Both the position numbers and the translations under genes were made by a program. Of a stretch of 64,000 bases of DNA, positions 11,275 through 23,897 are shown in pieces. Position 1 is the first letter of the stretch. Each line of letters opens with the position of its first letter. Source of the DNA: Hypericum androsaemum (lineage: Eukaryota > Streptophyta > Magnoliopsida > Malpighiales > Hypericaceae); contig OZ023182.1 in NCBI GenBank assembly GCA_963995505.1, forward strand, positions 18,307,619 through 18,371,618, written 5' to 3'. The notes under the pieces are model-generated. The model saw only the letters and a list, made by a program, of their open reading frames with translations. It had not been told where the DNA came from and made no database searches.

Positions 11275-13242
11275 GTTGGAAATTATTTGCACGAACCTCT
11301 AAGATCGTGGCAGCGGAAGTTAAAATTTTTTATTCAACATGTAACTGATTTGGCGGTATAACATAAAATATAAGAGTATAGTAAGAGAGTTCTTACAAAT
11401 CTCCGTAGATCAAAGCTCGTCGTGGATCGAATCCTCCTCGTTGCTCGAATCCTCTACTACGGTATCCACGTAGCCCTCGTCTACGAACTCTCGACAGTTG
11501 AAATCTTCGGAGAACTTGCTAGGACAATTCTCAACGAAGATCTAACTAGAGAAATATTTGTAGTGAAAATTCTCTAAGAATTCTCTTCTCTACAATTCTT
11601 ATGTATAGATCTTTTGGTGTGTTGGTGTAAGTGTTCATCAAATGACACACCTATTTATAGTGAAGGAAATGGTGAGGGTAGTAGGTGGGAATTGATCCTA
11701 GCCACACGGGTAGTAGGTGGAAATTGATCCTAGCCACACAATAATCAATATTAATTAATCCCAAATGGGATTGTTGGTGGCAACCACCTAACACCTTCCA
11801 CTCACCCTTTTAAAATAATCCAGGGACTAAAATATAATTTTCGGAAAACCCAAAAGTTACAGAAACATCCGAAGACTAAAATGTAATTTCAACAATAGTC
11901 CAAGGATCAAACGGTAATTTTACAGGTACGTAAAATTACAAATAAGTCCTTCGGCAGGAACCAAATTGCAATTTCATGATTAATTCAGGTACCATACCGT
12001 AATTAACCATAAAACCAAAATTTCAGAAAAGCCCCAGGAGCTTATCTACAATTGAAGATTTCTCGAATTTGCAAAGAAGTCCCTACAGAATACATTTCCT
12101 TGACCGAGTCAATATGTCTAACATATTCACTATATATATATATATACATAAATATTATTTAATTAAATCTAATTTAATTAAACAATTATAATTATAATTC
12201 TATCTAATAAAATTATAATTCATTTCTCTATAAATTAAATATTATTGATCAAATCAATATTTAATTTAACCAACTTCAATTCGTAACTAAAACTACTGTT
12301 ATGTGATCCATAGGCCCTCATATGTTAAGCGATTAGTCAAACTAATGGTCTTAGTTTAACCCTAGACAATAAACCAGATAATCTCAACATATGAGGTACG
12401 TTGCGAGGATACTGCAACTATCTGTAATGTGAAGCTCATAGTGGTATGGTCCTTTCATTCACGAATACTTGATTAAGTCTAGAACATGATGATGTGTCTG
12501 TTCAAATAACTTAATCATATTATCTCATCAATTAATTGATCATATTGTCATTTTAGATACCATTCTAAAATGACGTGCATTGGCCAATGACTAACGATCC
12601 AATTAATTATGAGAATACAAGTATTCTCTCCAAGTCTATTAGAGGAATGAATCCTATTCTTGGCTCAACTACCACGCACATATACTTCGCAATGTACTTG
12701 AAACATGCCATATCTACCCCGTCAGGAGTGCAAGCATCGGTCATGATCTAAGTCCATTACTCCGTACATGTCGTGCGTATTGACCTCAAGTCTGAAGACT
12801 ACTTCACTACTCCACAAACCGATATTACCGTAGACACGTAAATAGAATACACCAAACGGTTTCTCGGTCGGGTATGCCAATACTCTCCAAAGTATCTGTG
12901 CATCCATCATGAAATACCTAGTATCTCGTAGTTGTGAGAACCACTACATCCTCTAAGGATATGATCCAGATCGCACACCAATCTCAATCGAATCATCGAT
13001 ATCCCATTCTCGATGATCATTGATTGGGGCTATTTAAGAACTATGTTTATAGTCATTCGAGATCCCACATTCTCAATAACAACATTAGTTCCTGGGAACA
13101 TAAACATGAATATACGCAAACAATCAAACATTATATCCATTTTATGTAATGCGAATATTATTAATACAAATCAATAATACATCTGAATATGATCTAGTAC
13201 AATGTCCTTTCTACGATTGTCTCTAGGACATTTATACTAACA
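11274..13242 (-). repeat. 3' LTR of the copia half-element, about 1.97 kb
   Basis: On the minus strand it starts TGTTAGTATAAATGTCC after the purine tract and ends TTCCAACA at 11274, i.e. TG...CA. A single LTR remains. The short ORF at 12722-12910 is not a gene. Confidence 0.85.
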
Positions 13243-13256
13243 ATCTCTCACTTGGC

Positions 13257-15182
13257 CTAGAGCCAATCACCCATGCATCTAACACCGAGACTCTCAAAGT
13301 GTCTAGCGTGTTGTTGCACACCCAATGGTTTGGTGAAAGGATCAGCTAGGTTATCCTCTGTAGGAACACGTTCTAACTCTATTTCCTTTCTTGCTATGAT
13401 CTCTCGGATCAAGTGATAGCGCCTATGTACATGCTTGTTTCTGTTATTGGATCTTGGTTCCTTTGCCTGTGTAACCGCACCAGTGTTATCACAATACACT
13501 TTTATTGAAAAACTGGCACTCGGAACTACCCCTAGTTCTTTCAAGAACTCTGAAATCCAGACAGCCTCCTTCGTGGCTTCTGATGCAGCAATGGACTCAG
13601 CCTCGGTTGTTGAATCTGCGGTCATATTTTGCTTGGAACTATTCCAGCTCACCGTCCCGCCATTGAGCATGAAGGCATACCCTGACTGTGATTTCAAGTC
13701 ATCACAGTCGGTCATGAAACTGGCATCGGTAAACCCAGTTACCACAAGTTCAGGCTGTCCACCATAGACTAAGAAACATTCTTTAGTTCGTCTAAGATAC
13801 TTCAGAATGTTCTTAACAGCAACCCAGTGACGTTCACCTGGGTTCTTCTGGTATCTACCAGTGATACTAATAGTGTAGGCCACATCTGGTCGAGTGCAAG
13901 TCATGGCATACATGATTGATCCAATCGCAGATGCGTATGGGATACCTTCCATGTACTCGATTTCTGCTTTTTCAGAAGGACAATCCTTCTTTGATAGCTT
14001 AATCCCATGATTCGCTGGCAGGTAACCTCTCTTAGAGTCCTCCATCTTAAAACGCTTTAGTACCTTGTCTATGTATGTGGATTGTGACAGCCCCAACATC
14101 CTTTTAGATCTATCTCTATAAATCTTTATTCCAATGATGTAGTAGGCTTCGCCCAAGTCCTTCATCATAAAGGTCTTGGATAGCCAATCTTTCACAGATT
14201 GTATTAGTGGGATACTATTTTCCAGAATCAATATGTCATCAACATATATGATAATGAAAATAGTTTTATCCCCTTGACATTTCCGATAAACACATGGATC
14301 TTCTGCATTTCTAACGAAGTCAAACGATTTGATAGCTTCGTCAAAACGGATATTCCAACTCCTAGAAGCTTGCTTTAATCCATAAATGGACCTTTGCAGC
14401 TTGCATACTAATTGTGAATTTGACTTGGATATAAAACCTTCTGGATGTGTCATAAATACAGGCTCCTCGAGGTTTCCATTAAGGAAAGCCATTTTGACAT
14501 CCATCTGCCAAATGTCATAATCATAGTATGCAGCTATAGCAAGTAAAATCCGAATGGACTTGATCTTTGCAACTGGTGAAAAGGTTTCGTCATAATCAAT
14601 GCCCTCGCGTTGCTTATAATCCTTTGCCACCAACCTAGCCTTGTAGGTTTGCACTTTACCTTCTGCATCGATCTTCTTCTTGAAGATCCATTTACAGTCG
14701 ATGGGTCTAACCCCTTCAGGTAATTCCACCAAGTCCTAGACTTGATTTGTATCCATCGAGTCCATCTCAGATTTCATGGCCTCTAGCCACTTCTCTGAAT
14801 TGATGTCTGACATCGCTTCAGTATAAGTCTTAGGTTCGTCCTTGTCCGGGATCTCCACATCATCGTGTTCCTCCAAGAGGAAACTGAACTTGATGGGTGG
14901 ACGACGAATCCTCGTAGACTTACGGAGTTGCATTTGTGCAGGCTGTTCATTCTGATCGTGAAGAGGTTCTTCTGCGATGATTTGATCAACGCCAGGAGAA
15001 TTCTCAGGAGCTACGCTCTCAAGCATTTCCTGAGCAGGAGTTTGAACAATATCCAAATTGTCCTCATTCAGTCTAATTGGGGTAGCTCGCGTATGCGAGT
15101 TATCCCTAACTATGCTCCCACTGGCTGGAAGACTATCACCTAGTGAAAGACTCCCACCATGAGATTCACTGAATGCTCCCAC
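13257..15182 (-). pseudogene. Copia polyprotein C-terminal part: RT and RNase H
   Basis: A single frame of about 640 codons, broken by one TAG at 14736-14738 that replaces the Trp expected in NQVWDLVELPEG. RT shows CKWIFKKK, AFLNGNLEEPVFM, YGLKQASRSW and the catalytic YVDD (IIYVDDILIL). RNase H shows TGFTDASF, TEAESIAASEATKEAVW and the C-terminal DPFTKPL. The 5' end at 15182 is not a natural start; it lies in the linker before RT. Antisense ORFs at 13435 and 14865 are shadows. Confidence 0.92.
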
Positions 15183-15183
15183 T

Positions 15184-15899
15184 GATCATTTGAGTCATGA
15201 GTTTGACTTTTTTTGTGTGCAAGAGGTTCGGAAAGTTCGGGAGCCAAAATTGACTTCGAACTTAGAAACGACGTCATTTTTCTGCTAATTTGGCACGAGG
15301 CAAATTATAATTGTAGTTCGGAATATTTTGTCTCGTCAAAGTCCTACAACGACAAAACTCAGAGAGAAAAAGTCGTGATAGGACTTGTTAATGGGATCTC
15401 ACATTGCATATTCCTTATTAGTTGGGCCTCGCCCATAAAAAAGTGTTTGGATTATTCAATTTAAATTTCTTAATTTATAATGCGTTTTAGATAATTATAA
15501 TTTGGCGAATTATAATTCGATTCGTGATTATCCGTATGATGGGGGTAAGGAATTAAATGGAGATAGAGCCAACTATTTAAAATTTGGTTGACAAATTCGC
15601 AACACCTCTAACCCGGAAGTTTTGGAGAGTATGCCGCCTTCGATATATGTCGCACATAAACGATGCCAAATTAAAGATATTGACCTTCTGTTAGAAGGTA
15701 AGAATGAATAGAAGCAGAATCATGTTGAATCAAGTGTTACAATCTGGTATTTATACAGGCTCATAATCTGCCTAATGGTAGTAACATCAAGTATCCGTTA
15801 TGACAGCTATCTAATGCAACGGATAGTTACAACATTAATTACATGGAGAATAGGAGCTAATTACAATATCTACAATCAGTAGTAATGATAGAGGAATGT
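15184..15899. repeat. 715-bp direct repeat, right copy
   Basis: Second copy of the block at 10561-11274, same orientation, with about 98 percent identity by eye. It starts right after the truncated copia and continues into unique sequence (TATAGGCTCGAGAATG) at 15900. Confidence 0.92.
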
Positions 15900-17055
15900 T
15901 ATAGGCTCGAGAATGATTACCACTAAAGCCAAGAAGGCATCTGCAACAGAGAGGAAGCAGCTGCAGAATGTGTAACTGCAGACTGTCACGAACAGCTATA
16001 GACCACCACAACCAAAAAAATAAAGCTATGTTTACTTAATTTTAACATCATGTGTCAAATTCAAAACTTCTGGTTAAGCATGAACCACGCATTGAATGGT
16101 ACACTAGATAGATGGACTTTGGCAGAGACTATAACAACGTAATGCAGACTGCGTTGGTCCCAATCAATGGACTTTTCTTCATTCACATTTCTAATTGACG
16201 GACAGAATTAGTCATGGCCTTGCACACACTTTCTGATTCTGTTGTGCATGCTAAAGTTGATTATTCAAAATAATGTATGGCTTAAGTGGTTTTCGTGGAT
16301 GTGCATCTTTGGAAGACCAATCAGGATATGATAATTACACTCCGATCTTGTGTATCTAGTCATATCCAGACTCAATAGTACAAAATTAATTTATTTTGAC
16401 CTCGTGGCACTAAATTTTGAATTTCTACAAGGATCATTTTTTTTTCTTTTCACGTTAGTAACCGAATTTCAATTTAAAATCGTGGACGATAGTCCGACTT
16501 TTTTTGTTGTTGAGAATTTGGATGGTAGTCCGACTAGTTAATACCAAATTGTTCATGTTACCATAGTCGTAGTTTAAATTTTAATCACAAATCCAAGTGC
16601 ATGTGAGTATTAATCACTCGTCGATTACTGTGTGTGTATACTCTTTGGGTGTACCAAAATGTCAGTACAAATCTGCATTTTAACCTATTTTCGGAGTGGG
16701 TCCATTAATCAACACGTTGCGACAAACAATCAACATCAGTAGCTCATGACAGGGCTTCTACTCAGATAGTACTTCATTTGCAGTAACCACAAAAACAGGA
16801 TGTTTCTAAGATATAGATCAAAATAGGACACTTATAAGTCACCGTAACGGTAGCAATCTGCAGATTGCAATTTCAGCTGCAAATTATTGGCTTTATAGAG
16901 TAGTAAAAAACACTTCTACTTACAAAATTAATCTGCAGAGTGCAAGTGTAATTAGCAGCAATAAGGATCAGGATTGAGTCTTTCTTTCCTCCAAAGTTTC
17001 TCAGGCGCAACTAATTATAAATTTATAGCTATTTATCCTACAAGATACACGCAAA
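15900..17055. other. 3' flank of WAK copy B (conserved duplication unit)
   Basis: From about 16080 the sequence matches the 3' sides of other WAK copies: GGACTTTGGCAGAGACTATA, GTTGTGCATGC, AAAGTTGATTATTC, ATTTCAATTTAAAAT and CACTTATAAGTCACCGTAAC all recur near 20050, 25090, 29600, 50570, 52540 and 58060. It is non-coding. It shows that the duplicated unit extends well past the gene. Confidence 0.8.
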
Positions 17056-19543
17056 CTAATTTATGGAAAAAGATGACACTTGTCGGCCGACTAATGAATC
17101 GATATCAGTACTATCCAAGCTAGAATACTGATTGGTATAAGTGAATCCAAAGTTCCAATGATCACTCTCCATGATCGCTGGTTGCTCTGCGTGAGTTGGT
17201 GAAACATGAGGACCTTGATGAGACTTTTGTATCCCTTCCAGCACTACTGCCACTTCCTTCATACCCGGCCTCTCCTTCCCGGTCCAGTTCAAGCATTTCC
17301 TCGCCAAATTTGCGACCAAAATAATATCTTCTCTTCTTTCAGACACCTCAATTCGCTCATCAATAATATCAAACAGTCGGTCCTCGTCCATACAGAGGAG
17401 AAACCGATATACCAAACTTCGAACCTCTTCTTCTCCAGCGGCAGAAATTGGCTTTAGCCCCGTTAGCACCTCCACCAGCACAACACCGAAACTGTAAACG
17501 TCGCTCTTATCTGTGAACTGGCTCGATCGGAAGTACTCGGGATCCAAGTACCCGAATGTGCCCTGCACGCGAGTGCTAACATGAGTTTGGTCAATGGTTA
17601 CAGATTTTGAAATGCCGAAATCAGCCACCTTGGCTCGGTACTTCTCATCCAGGAGTATGTTAGTAGACTTGATATCCCGGTGGTAGATGGGCATCGAAGC
17701 GGCCGAGTGCAAGTAAGCAAGCGCCCCTGATACTTCAACACCGATCTTCAACCGCATGTCCCAAGTCACGTCCTCGTCGTTCTCCTGGCCTTGAAGAAGC
17801 TCGAAAAGGTTCCCATTAGGGATAAACTCGTAGACCAACAAAGGCACATCAGTCTCCAAGCAGCATCCTAAAAGCTTTACCACGTTCCTGTGGTTAATCT
17901 GCGAGAGGATAACAACTTCGTTGATGAACTCTCGAGTCTTGCTTTCATCTAGGCCGGCTTTCGACCTCTTCACTGCCACGATCCGCCCGTCTGCTAGCAT
18001 GCCCTTGTACACTGTGCCTTGGCCTCCCTGTCCGATCATTCGATTGACGTTGAAATGGTCGGTGGCTTTGTCGAGCTCCTTGAAACTGAACATCTTCACT
18101 CTCTCCACATTGACTTCTCCGGACAGAAGCTGTTCCTGTAGTAGCAAACCGCCGTTGCGCCTGAAATTCTTCTCTCTGCGCTTTCTGTTCCTTCGTTTCC
18201 TCCATACCTTGATCAATGTCCAGATGCCAATCGCTGCAAGTGGTACCCCGAAGCCTATTGTAAGACCTGCACTAAGTTTAAAGTCAATAAAAAAGTTATT
18301 TGACGACATGGTTACTGTCTCAAGAATGAGTTAATTGATGGGAATAAAAGTCAAAGGTGTACTAAATATGAAAAATTCATCTACCAATGCGAGTTAATTT
18401 AAGATTATGAGTAGTAAGATTTTTTATACTTGTAAATCGGGTTCAGCAATTTTTCACTTTTGATTTTGATTTCTCAAATAAAGTCTATCGAACTAAAAGT
18501 TTACACAGTCTCTTGTTTTGGATATAAACATTCTAATTGTAGAAAATTTTAATTTTCCGGCGACAGTAGCTTCAGTGTATTACCTATAAGTATCGGAAAC
18601 TTCTTTTTCTTCGGAATCAAAATACCTGACAAAGCAAAAGAAACACAGATTACAATCTCGGTGGCACTGCGACAGTCAGTCTCTTGCTATATGTACGTTA
18701 ACACAGAAAATGCACAACTTAAAATTGTTTGAGAGGAGATTATATATACCTTTAAATAACACCAAACAAAAGAATCGTTGAGATTACGCTAGTTGTGAGT
18801 ATAGTGTGTTTGTTTATAAGTATGGAAAAAAGAAACGTATTGAGAGAAGCAAAACCATTTACCAGTACAACCATTTGGGACATAGGGGTTGCCCTGAGCG
18901 CCCCGCGAGCAATTACAACGAACAACAGAGGTATTGAATTCTGCAGAAGAATTAACATTGCAAGAAGCAGCACTCCAACCAGCATAATCTGAAGAATTGA
19001 GCTCCTTCGATCTGTTATTCAGAATCGGAGCATACGTGTTGTAGGGTACCACCCAGTTGAGCACAACCGCAACGTACCCAATGTTCGCAACTTCGGGGGC
19101 GTGCATCCACCTACAGTAGAGTTATCTTGGCTTAGCAAAGCAAGATTGTTGCAGCCAACAGCGGTGAACCTGTTGCGTTTAGAAGAGAAGACAAACCGAG
19201 TTGATTCCAAGTCGATAATTTCCGTGTTGGATGCAGCACAGCTCGAGGAGTTATTGGACTGGACGTAAATGCTTCCATCTTCTACCGAAATTTGCAGCAC
19301 TTCTAAACCAGAAACAAGCGTGGGAGTACTGTTGGAGCTGCAATTTATCTTGAATGTTTCTTCCAGGTAACAATTGGGTTCGATCCCAAATGGGTACGGA
19401 ATACTGATATTTCCGCACCGATCTGGACAATCAGGTAAGGCTATAGATGCTGCCTTAGCCAGGTGAACTGGAACGAAGAGTAGCGGCCATAGAAGCGGCA
19501 GCAGCAGCATAATACTTGACGCTAAAAGAAGTTGGAGAGCCAT
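17056..19543 (-). pseudogene. WAK-like receptor kinase copy B: intact kinase exon, damaged ectodomain
   Basis: Exon 3 (18266-17056) is fully open. It holds a membrane helix ([19 protein letters not shown]) and a kinase with [24 protein letters not shown] and DPEYF. Exon 1 (from the conserved Met at 19543 to a GT donor at 18862) has signal peptide and [11 protein letters not shown], but about 200 bp are missing after STVGGC and the frame is shifted there; the downstream part ([19 protein letters not shown]) is in another frame. Exon 2 keeps only its edges near 18590-18650: the EGF core of about 100 bp, present in copies D, E and F, is deleted. The locus cannot make a normal receptor. A kinase-only product starting at Met 18309 is conceivable but unsupported. 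Confidence 0.88.
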
Positions 19544-19639
19544 TTTTGGTTCTTGATAGTAGTTGCCGTAGAAGCAGCAGCTCATAAATAGGACACGAAA
19601 CGATGACCTGACGAAGTCTTCTCTTGGACAAAATCAATG

Positions 19640-20640
19640 GTTATGATCGCTCCACGGAATGAATATTTGATTAACAGACTAGTCAGGGGCTGGTATTGAT
19701 TTTCTTGATATGCATGCATAAGTTGACTTTCCCCCCCAAGTTAACTAATATCTTGATATGTACTATGTCAATCAATCTAAATTTATATTAGATAAATTTT
19801 TTCAATGTTAATAAAATGTAATTAACATGTATATTTAACATTGTTGTTCAAGTTAAGTATTCTAAATATTCGGTGATTACATGATTCTAAATTTATTATG
19901 TTTAGTAAAGAAGTTAGATGGAATTAATTACTCCAGCAAATATCGACCAATAAATACATAAACTCGTCATGAATAAAATTTGGAACTTCTGATCAAGTAT
20001 CAACTACCCATTTGATGGTACACTAGTTAGATTTTTTTTTTTGAGGATTACACTAGTTAGATTTTAAGCGAGACTAAAACAACGTACTGCCACAGTGTTG
20101 CAATCAAAGGACTTTTCTTTAATCTCATTTTTTCGTGAAGGAAGAATTTTATTATTCTAATATATATATATCAAGAGTGAAATTGGCTTCTAGTAGGTAC
20201 GAAGTTAATTTACGGACAGACAAGTCATGGCCCGGGCATGGACTTTCTGTTGTTGTTGTGTCAAAAAAAAAGTTGATTATTCCAAATAATATGTGGTTTA
20301 CGTGGTTCTAGTTTTTTTTTTTGTGGGACACGGTTTTAGTTGATGTGCATGTTTGCAAGACTAATAAATGTAAAAGCCATGTTCATCACAAAGTTTCAAA
20401 TTCCTCTAATGATATTTTTTAATAATGGTAATTGAATTTCAATTTAAAATTGTTGATGTTTTTTTTAGGGGTAAAAACATTTCATTAATCAGATATGAAG
20501 CTGTTATATTCACGAAAGCATACACGAACTATTTTAAAATTTAATGAATACAATTATGTGTGATAAAAAGTTTAAATGTATATGTAAAATTTTGAAATAA
20601 TCTAACAATCTAATCAGAAACGTTTGATTTAACGGCATAA
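19640..20640. other. 5' flank of WAK B and truncated 3' flank of WAK C
   Basis: 19640-19960 matches the 5' flanks of other copies, notably 22400-22650. 19980-20470 holds part of the 3' flank unit (ACTAGTTAGATTTT, CAAGTCATGGCCCGGGCATG, AATTTCAATTTAAAATTGTT). The 3' flank then joins exon-1 sequence of copy C at about 20660, so the rest of copy C is deleted. No genes seen. Confidence 0.7.
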
Positions 20641-20659
20641 ATGATGACGTTTGATTTAA

Positions 20660-20950
20660 CGGCACGGACTTGACGTCAACGGTTCCATTTTCTACAGAGA
20701 TTTGCAGCACCTCTAAACCAGAAACAAGTGTAGGAATACTGTTGGAGTTGCATTTCATCTTGAATGTTTCTTCGAGGTAGCAACCGGGTTCGATCCCAAA
20801 TGGGAACGGAATACTGATATTTCCGCACTGATCTGTACAACCAGGTAAGGCTATAGATGCGGCCTTAGCCAGGTGAACTGGAACGAAGAGTAGCGGCCAT
20901 AGAAGCAGCAGCACCATAATACTTGACGCTAAAAGAAGTTGGAAAGCCAT
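20660..20950 (-). pseudogene. WAK relic C: start of exon 1 only
   Basis: From the conserved Met at 20950 the frame encodes a signal peptide (LLLASSIMVLLLLWPLLFVP), the GUB_WAK opening [20 protein letters not shown], and VSGLEVLQISVENGTVDVKS. After about 20660 the homology stops and the frame runs into unrelated AT-rich sequence. Signal peptide and the first GUB_WAK cysteines are intact; EGF, membrane and kinase parts are absent. Confidence 0.88.
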
Positions 20951-21485
20951 TTTTGGTTCTTGAATAGCAGTTGCCGTAGAAGCAGCAGCACATAAATAGG
21001 ACACGAAACGATGACCTGACAAGGTCTTCTCTTGGTCAAAAGAAATGGCCATGATCGCTCCACTGAATGAATATTTGATTAACAGACTAGTCAGGGGCTG
21101 GCATATATTTTTGGGATAAGTTTATTTTAGTACCCTGTAGTTTCACTCATTTCGCCTGGAGTACCATGTGGTTTCAAATTGGTAGTTTAGTATCCTGTGG
21201 TTGACCACCAATTATCAGGGCAGGTCCAAGGCGGCTGCCCGTCGAAACCCGCCCGAAACGACACCGTTTTGAGACCACGTGGAAGACACGTGGCACCAGA
21301 CTTTTTTAAGTTAAAGCTGACATGGATAGTGATAAATTATCTATTTAGTCCCTAATTTGTTTATATTATTTCAAAAAAGCCCAAACTTCATCTTCAACCT
21401 CTCTCTCTCCACCGTCCTCTCCTCCATCCTCTGTTTTCTCCTCTCCTCCATCTTCCATCACCTCCAATTGACGGGCTTCGCTACA

Positions 21486-22119
<634 letters not shown>

Positions 22120-22391
22120 GTTAATTAATTTTTAGGGATAAGTTCATTTTAGGGACTAAATAGGTAATTTACCATGGTCCACGTCATCTTTAACTTAAAA
22201 AAGTCGGGTGCCACGTGTCTTTCACATGGTCTCAAAATGGTGTCGTTTCGGGCGAGTTTCGACGGGCAGCCGCCTTGGACCTGCCCTGATAATTGGTGGT
22301 CAACCACAGGGTACTAAACTACCAATTTGAAACCACATGGTACTCTAGGCAAAATGAGTGAAACCACAAGGTACTAAAATAAACTTATCCC

Positions 22392-23075
22392 TATATTTTT
22401 GGGATATGCATGCACAAGTTGACTTTTTCCTCCAAATTAACCGATATCTTGATATGTACTATGTTAATTAATCCGGATTTGAAGTAGATAAAATTTTCAA
22501 TGTTAATAAAATGTAACTTAAGATGCATATTTAACATTATTGTTCAAGTTAAGCATTGTAAATATTGGGTGATTTACACGATTCTAAAATAATTATGTTT
22601 TGTAAAGAAGTTAAATGATATTAATTACTCCAACAAATATCGACCAATAAATACATAAGCTCGTGATGAATATAATTTGGAACTTCTGATCAAGTATCAA
22701 CTACCCATTTGAGGGTATATATATATATATATATATATAAATAAGTGGGATTGGCTTCCAGTAGGTACGAAGTTAACTTACGGACAGACTAGTCATGGCC
22801 CGGGCATGGACTTTCTGATGTTGTTGTGCATGTTAAAAGTTGATTATTCCAAATACTCACTCATGTATGGTATAATAGATAAGGTGTTAGTCCTTAAGCA
22901 TGAGATGGGAGGATCGAATCTCATGAGCGTCTAAGATCCGAAATTGTGGAAACAATTTAAATCTCACCAAAAAAAAAGTTGATTATTCCAAATAATACGT
23001 GGTTCTAGGTTTTTTTTGTGGGACAGGGTTCTAGTTGATGTGCATGTTTGCAAGACTAATAAACGTAAAAGCCAT
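22392..23075. other. WAK flank sequence; no gene
   Basis: 22400-22650 repeats the 5' flank type seen at 19700-19960. 22690-23075 repeats the 3' flank type (ACTAGTCATGGCCCGGGCAT, GTTGTTGTGCATG). A TA dinucleotide run sits at about 22717-22738. No exon of a WAK copy is left between the two flank types, so another unit was lost here. Confidence 0.65.
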
Positions 23076-23884
23076 TCTAATAAACATGGTTCTAGTTGAT
23101 GTGGATGGGTCGAAGTTTGCAGCTTGCAAGACTCCTGCTGCTACTTCAATTGGAGAAGAGGTTCCCATTCTGGCCGCGGTCTCGCGGCATCTTGTTGAGC
23201 CTGTTCCACAGCCTTTCCCGGCCGTTGGCGATCCCGATTGGTTGGAGAAGATTCTCGCTTCTGTTGCTGCCTTGGAGTGTGCATCTGCATTGCTCTATCC
23301 TGCTGCTACCTCGTCCGCCTCCTCGCCGGACCTTGTCTCTTCATTCATGGTGGCAAAGAAGGTTCGAGTGAGTCGCTTGTCCTTGTCGACTCCGGTGCAC
23401 TCCAGCATTCGTGTTAGGAAGTCCTCGAGTAAGGCCGTAGCTCTATTGGAAGCTGCAAACCTGAATTTGAAGGTTAAATCCCCGAAGAAACCGGAGTTGA
23501 AGCTCAGTCTTTCCTCGGTTATGGCGGGTTTGGAGTCTCGCGATGCTGGCCTTCGCGAATTACTGTCAGCTGAGGCGTGGCGTCTAGCAATTATTGCGAG
23601 TTTAAATTGGGAGATCGACACCTCTGATGTCTTCCATCATATTAAGGAGTTGGCTAGCGGTCGGAGTCCTTTTTGGCCTTTTGACCCTTCGTGATTTTCT
23701 TGGTCGTTTGTTCAGGTGTAAATTTGGAGTACTTTTGGTGTTACCTTGTTTACGTAATCAGATATCGCATATCATCGTTTAGCGTCTGATATGTTCTATC
23801 TGGTACCTTGGGTACGGCCTTCGTGGTGTAACTTTCCTTGGTAGATTTTTTATAAGGTGAATGATACTTTACTTATTAAAAAAA
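23076..23884 (+). mobile_element. 5'-truncated retroposon (LINE-like) with poly-A tail and 13-bp target duplication
   Basis: ACGTAAAAGCCAT occurs at 23063-23075 and again at 23885-23897, directly after a short A run that ends the inserted sequence. This is the pattern of target-primed reverse transcription. The insert is GC-richer than its surroundings. The first bases (about 23087-23102, GGTTCTAGTTGATGTG) copy flank sequence at 23024-23039, so the true body probably starts near 23103 and the 5' junction was repaired by local duplication. Confidence 0.8.
23086..23694 (+). CDS. Open frame inside the retroposon, function not recognised
   Basis: About 200 codons are open from 23086, ending in WPFDPS and a stop at 23692-23694; the 3' UTR-like tail of about 190 bp leads to the A run. 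The Met and first residues derive from duplicated flank, so this is the C-terminal part of a longer ORF. It is rich in Ser, Ala, Leu and Lys, with KSPKKPELKLSLSSVMAGLE and EAWRLAIIASLNWEIDTSDV. I see no RT or zinc-binding motif. It could be a LINE ORF1 tail or a retrocopy of a host gene. Confidence 0.45.
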   Translation: MVLVDVDGSKFAACKTPAATSIGEEVPILAAVSRHLVEPVPQPFPAVGDPDWLEKILASVAALECASALLYPAATSSASSPDLVSSFMVAKKVRVSRLSLSTPVHSSIRVRKSSSKAVALLEAANLNLKVKSPKKPELKLSLSSVMAGLESRDAGLRELLSAEAWRLAIIASLNWEIDTSDVFHHIKELASGRSPFWPFDPS

Positions 23885-23897
23885 ACGTAAAAGCCAT

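Larger units (their letters stand above)
11274..15182 (-). mobile_element. 3' half of a Ty1/copia retrotransposon (long LTR)
   Basis: Reading leftward, the element has the C-terminal part of Pol (15182-13257), a purine-rich tract (13256-13243) and one LTR (13242-11274). Gag, protease, integrase and the 5' LTR are missing. The right edge at 15182/15183 joins directly to the second 715-bp repeat. The missing half points to a deletion or a recombination between the flanking repeats. Confidence 0.9.

Noticed and set aside
13435..13767. Plus-strand ORF of 110 aa
   Set aside because: Antisense to copia RNase H codons; no family features.
15683..15900. End of the 715-bp block as a bona fide LTR
   Set aside because: It has an LTR-like TATAAATA core, but I could not find matching TG...CA ends, a primer site or a purine tract.
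17056..18309. WAK B as a functional receptor gene
   Set aside because: The kinase exon is open, but the EGF core is deleted and exon 1 is frameshifted with a deletion of about 200 bp.
17921..18334. Plus-strand ORF of 137 aa opposite the WAK B kinase
   Set aside because: Antisense shadow of a conserved coding exon; the same shadow appears opposite D and F.
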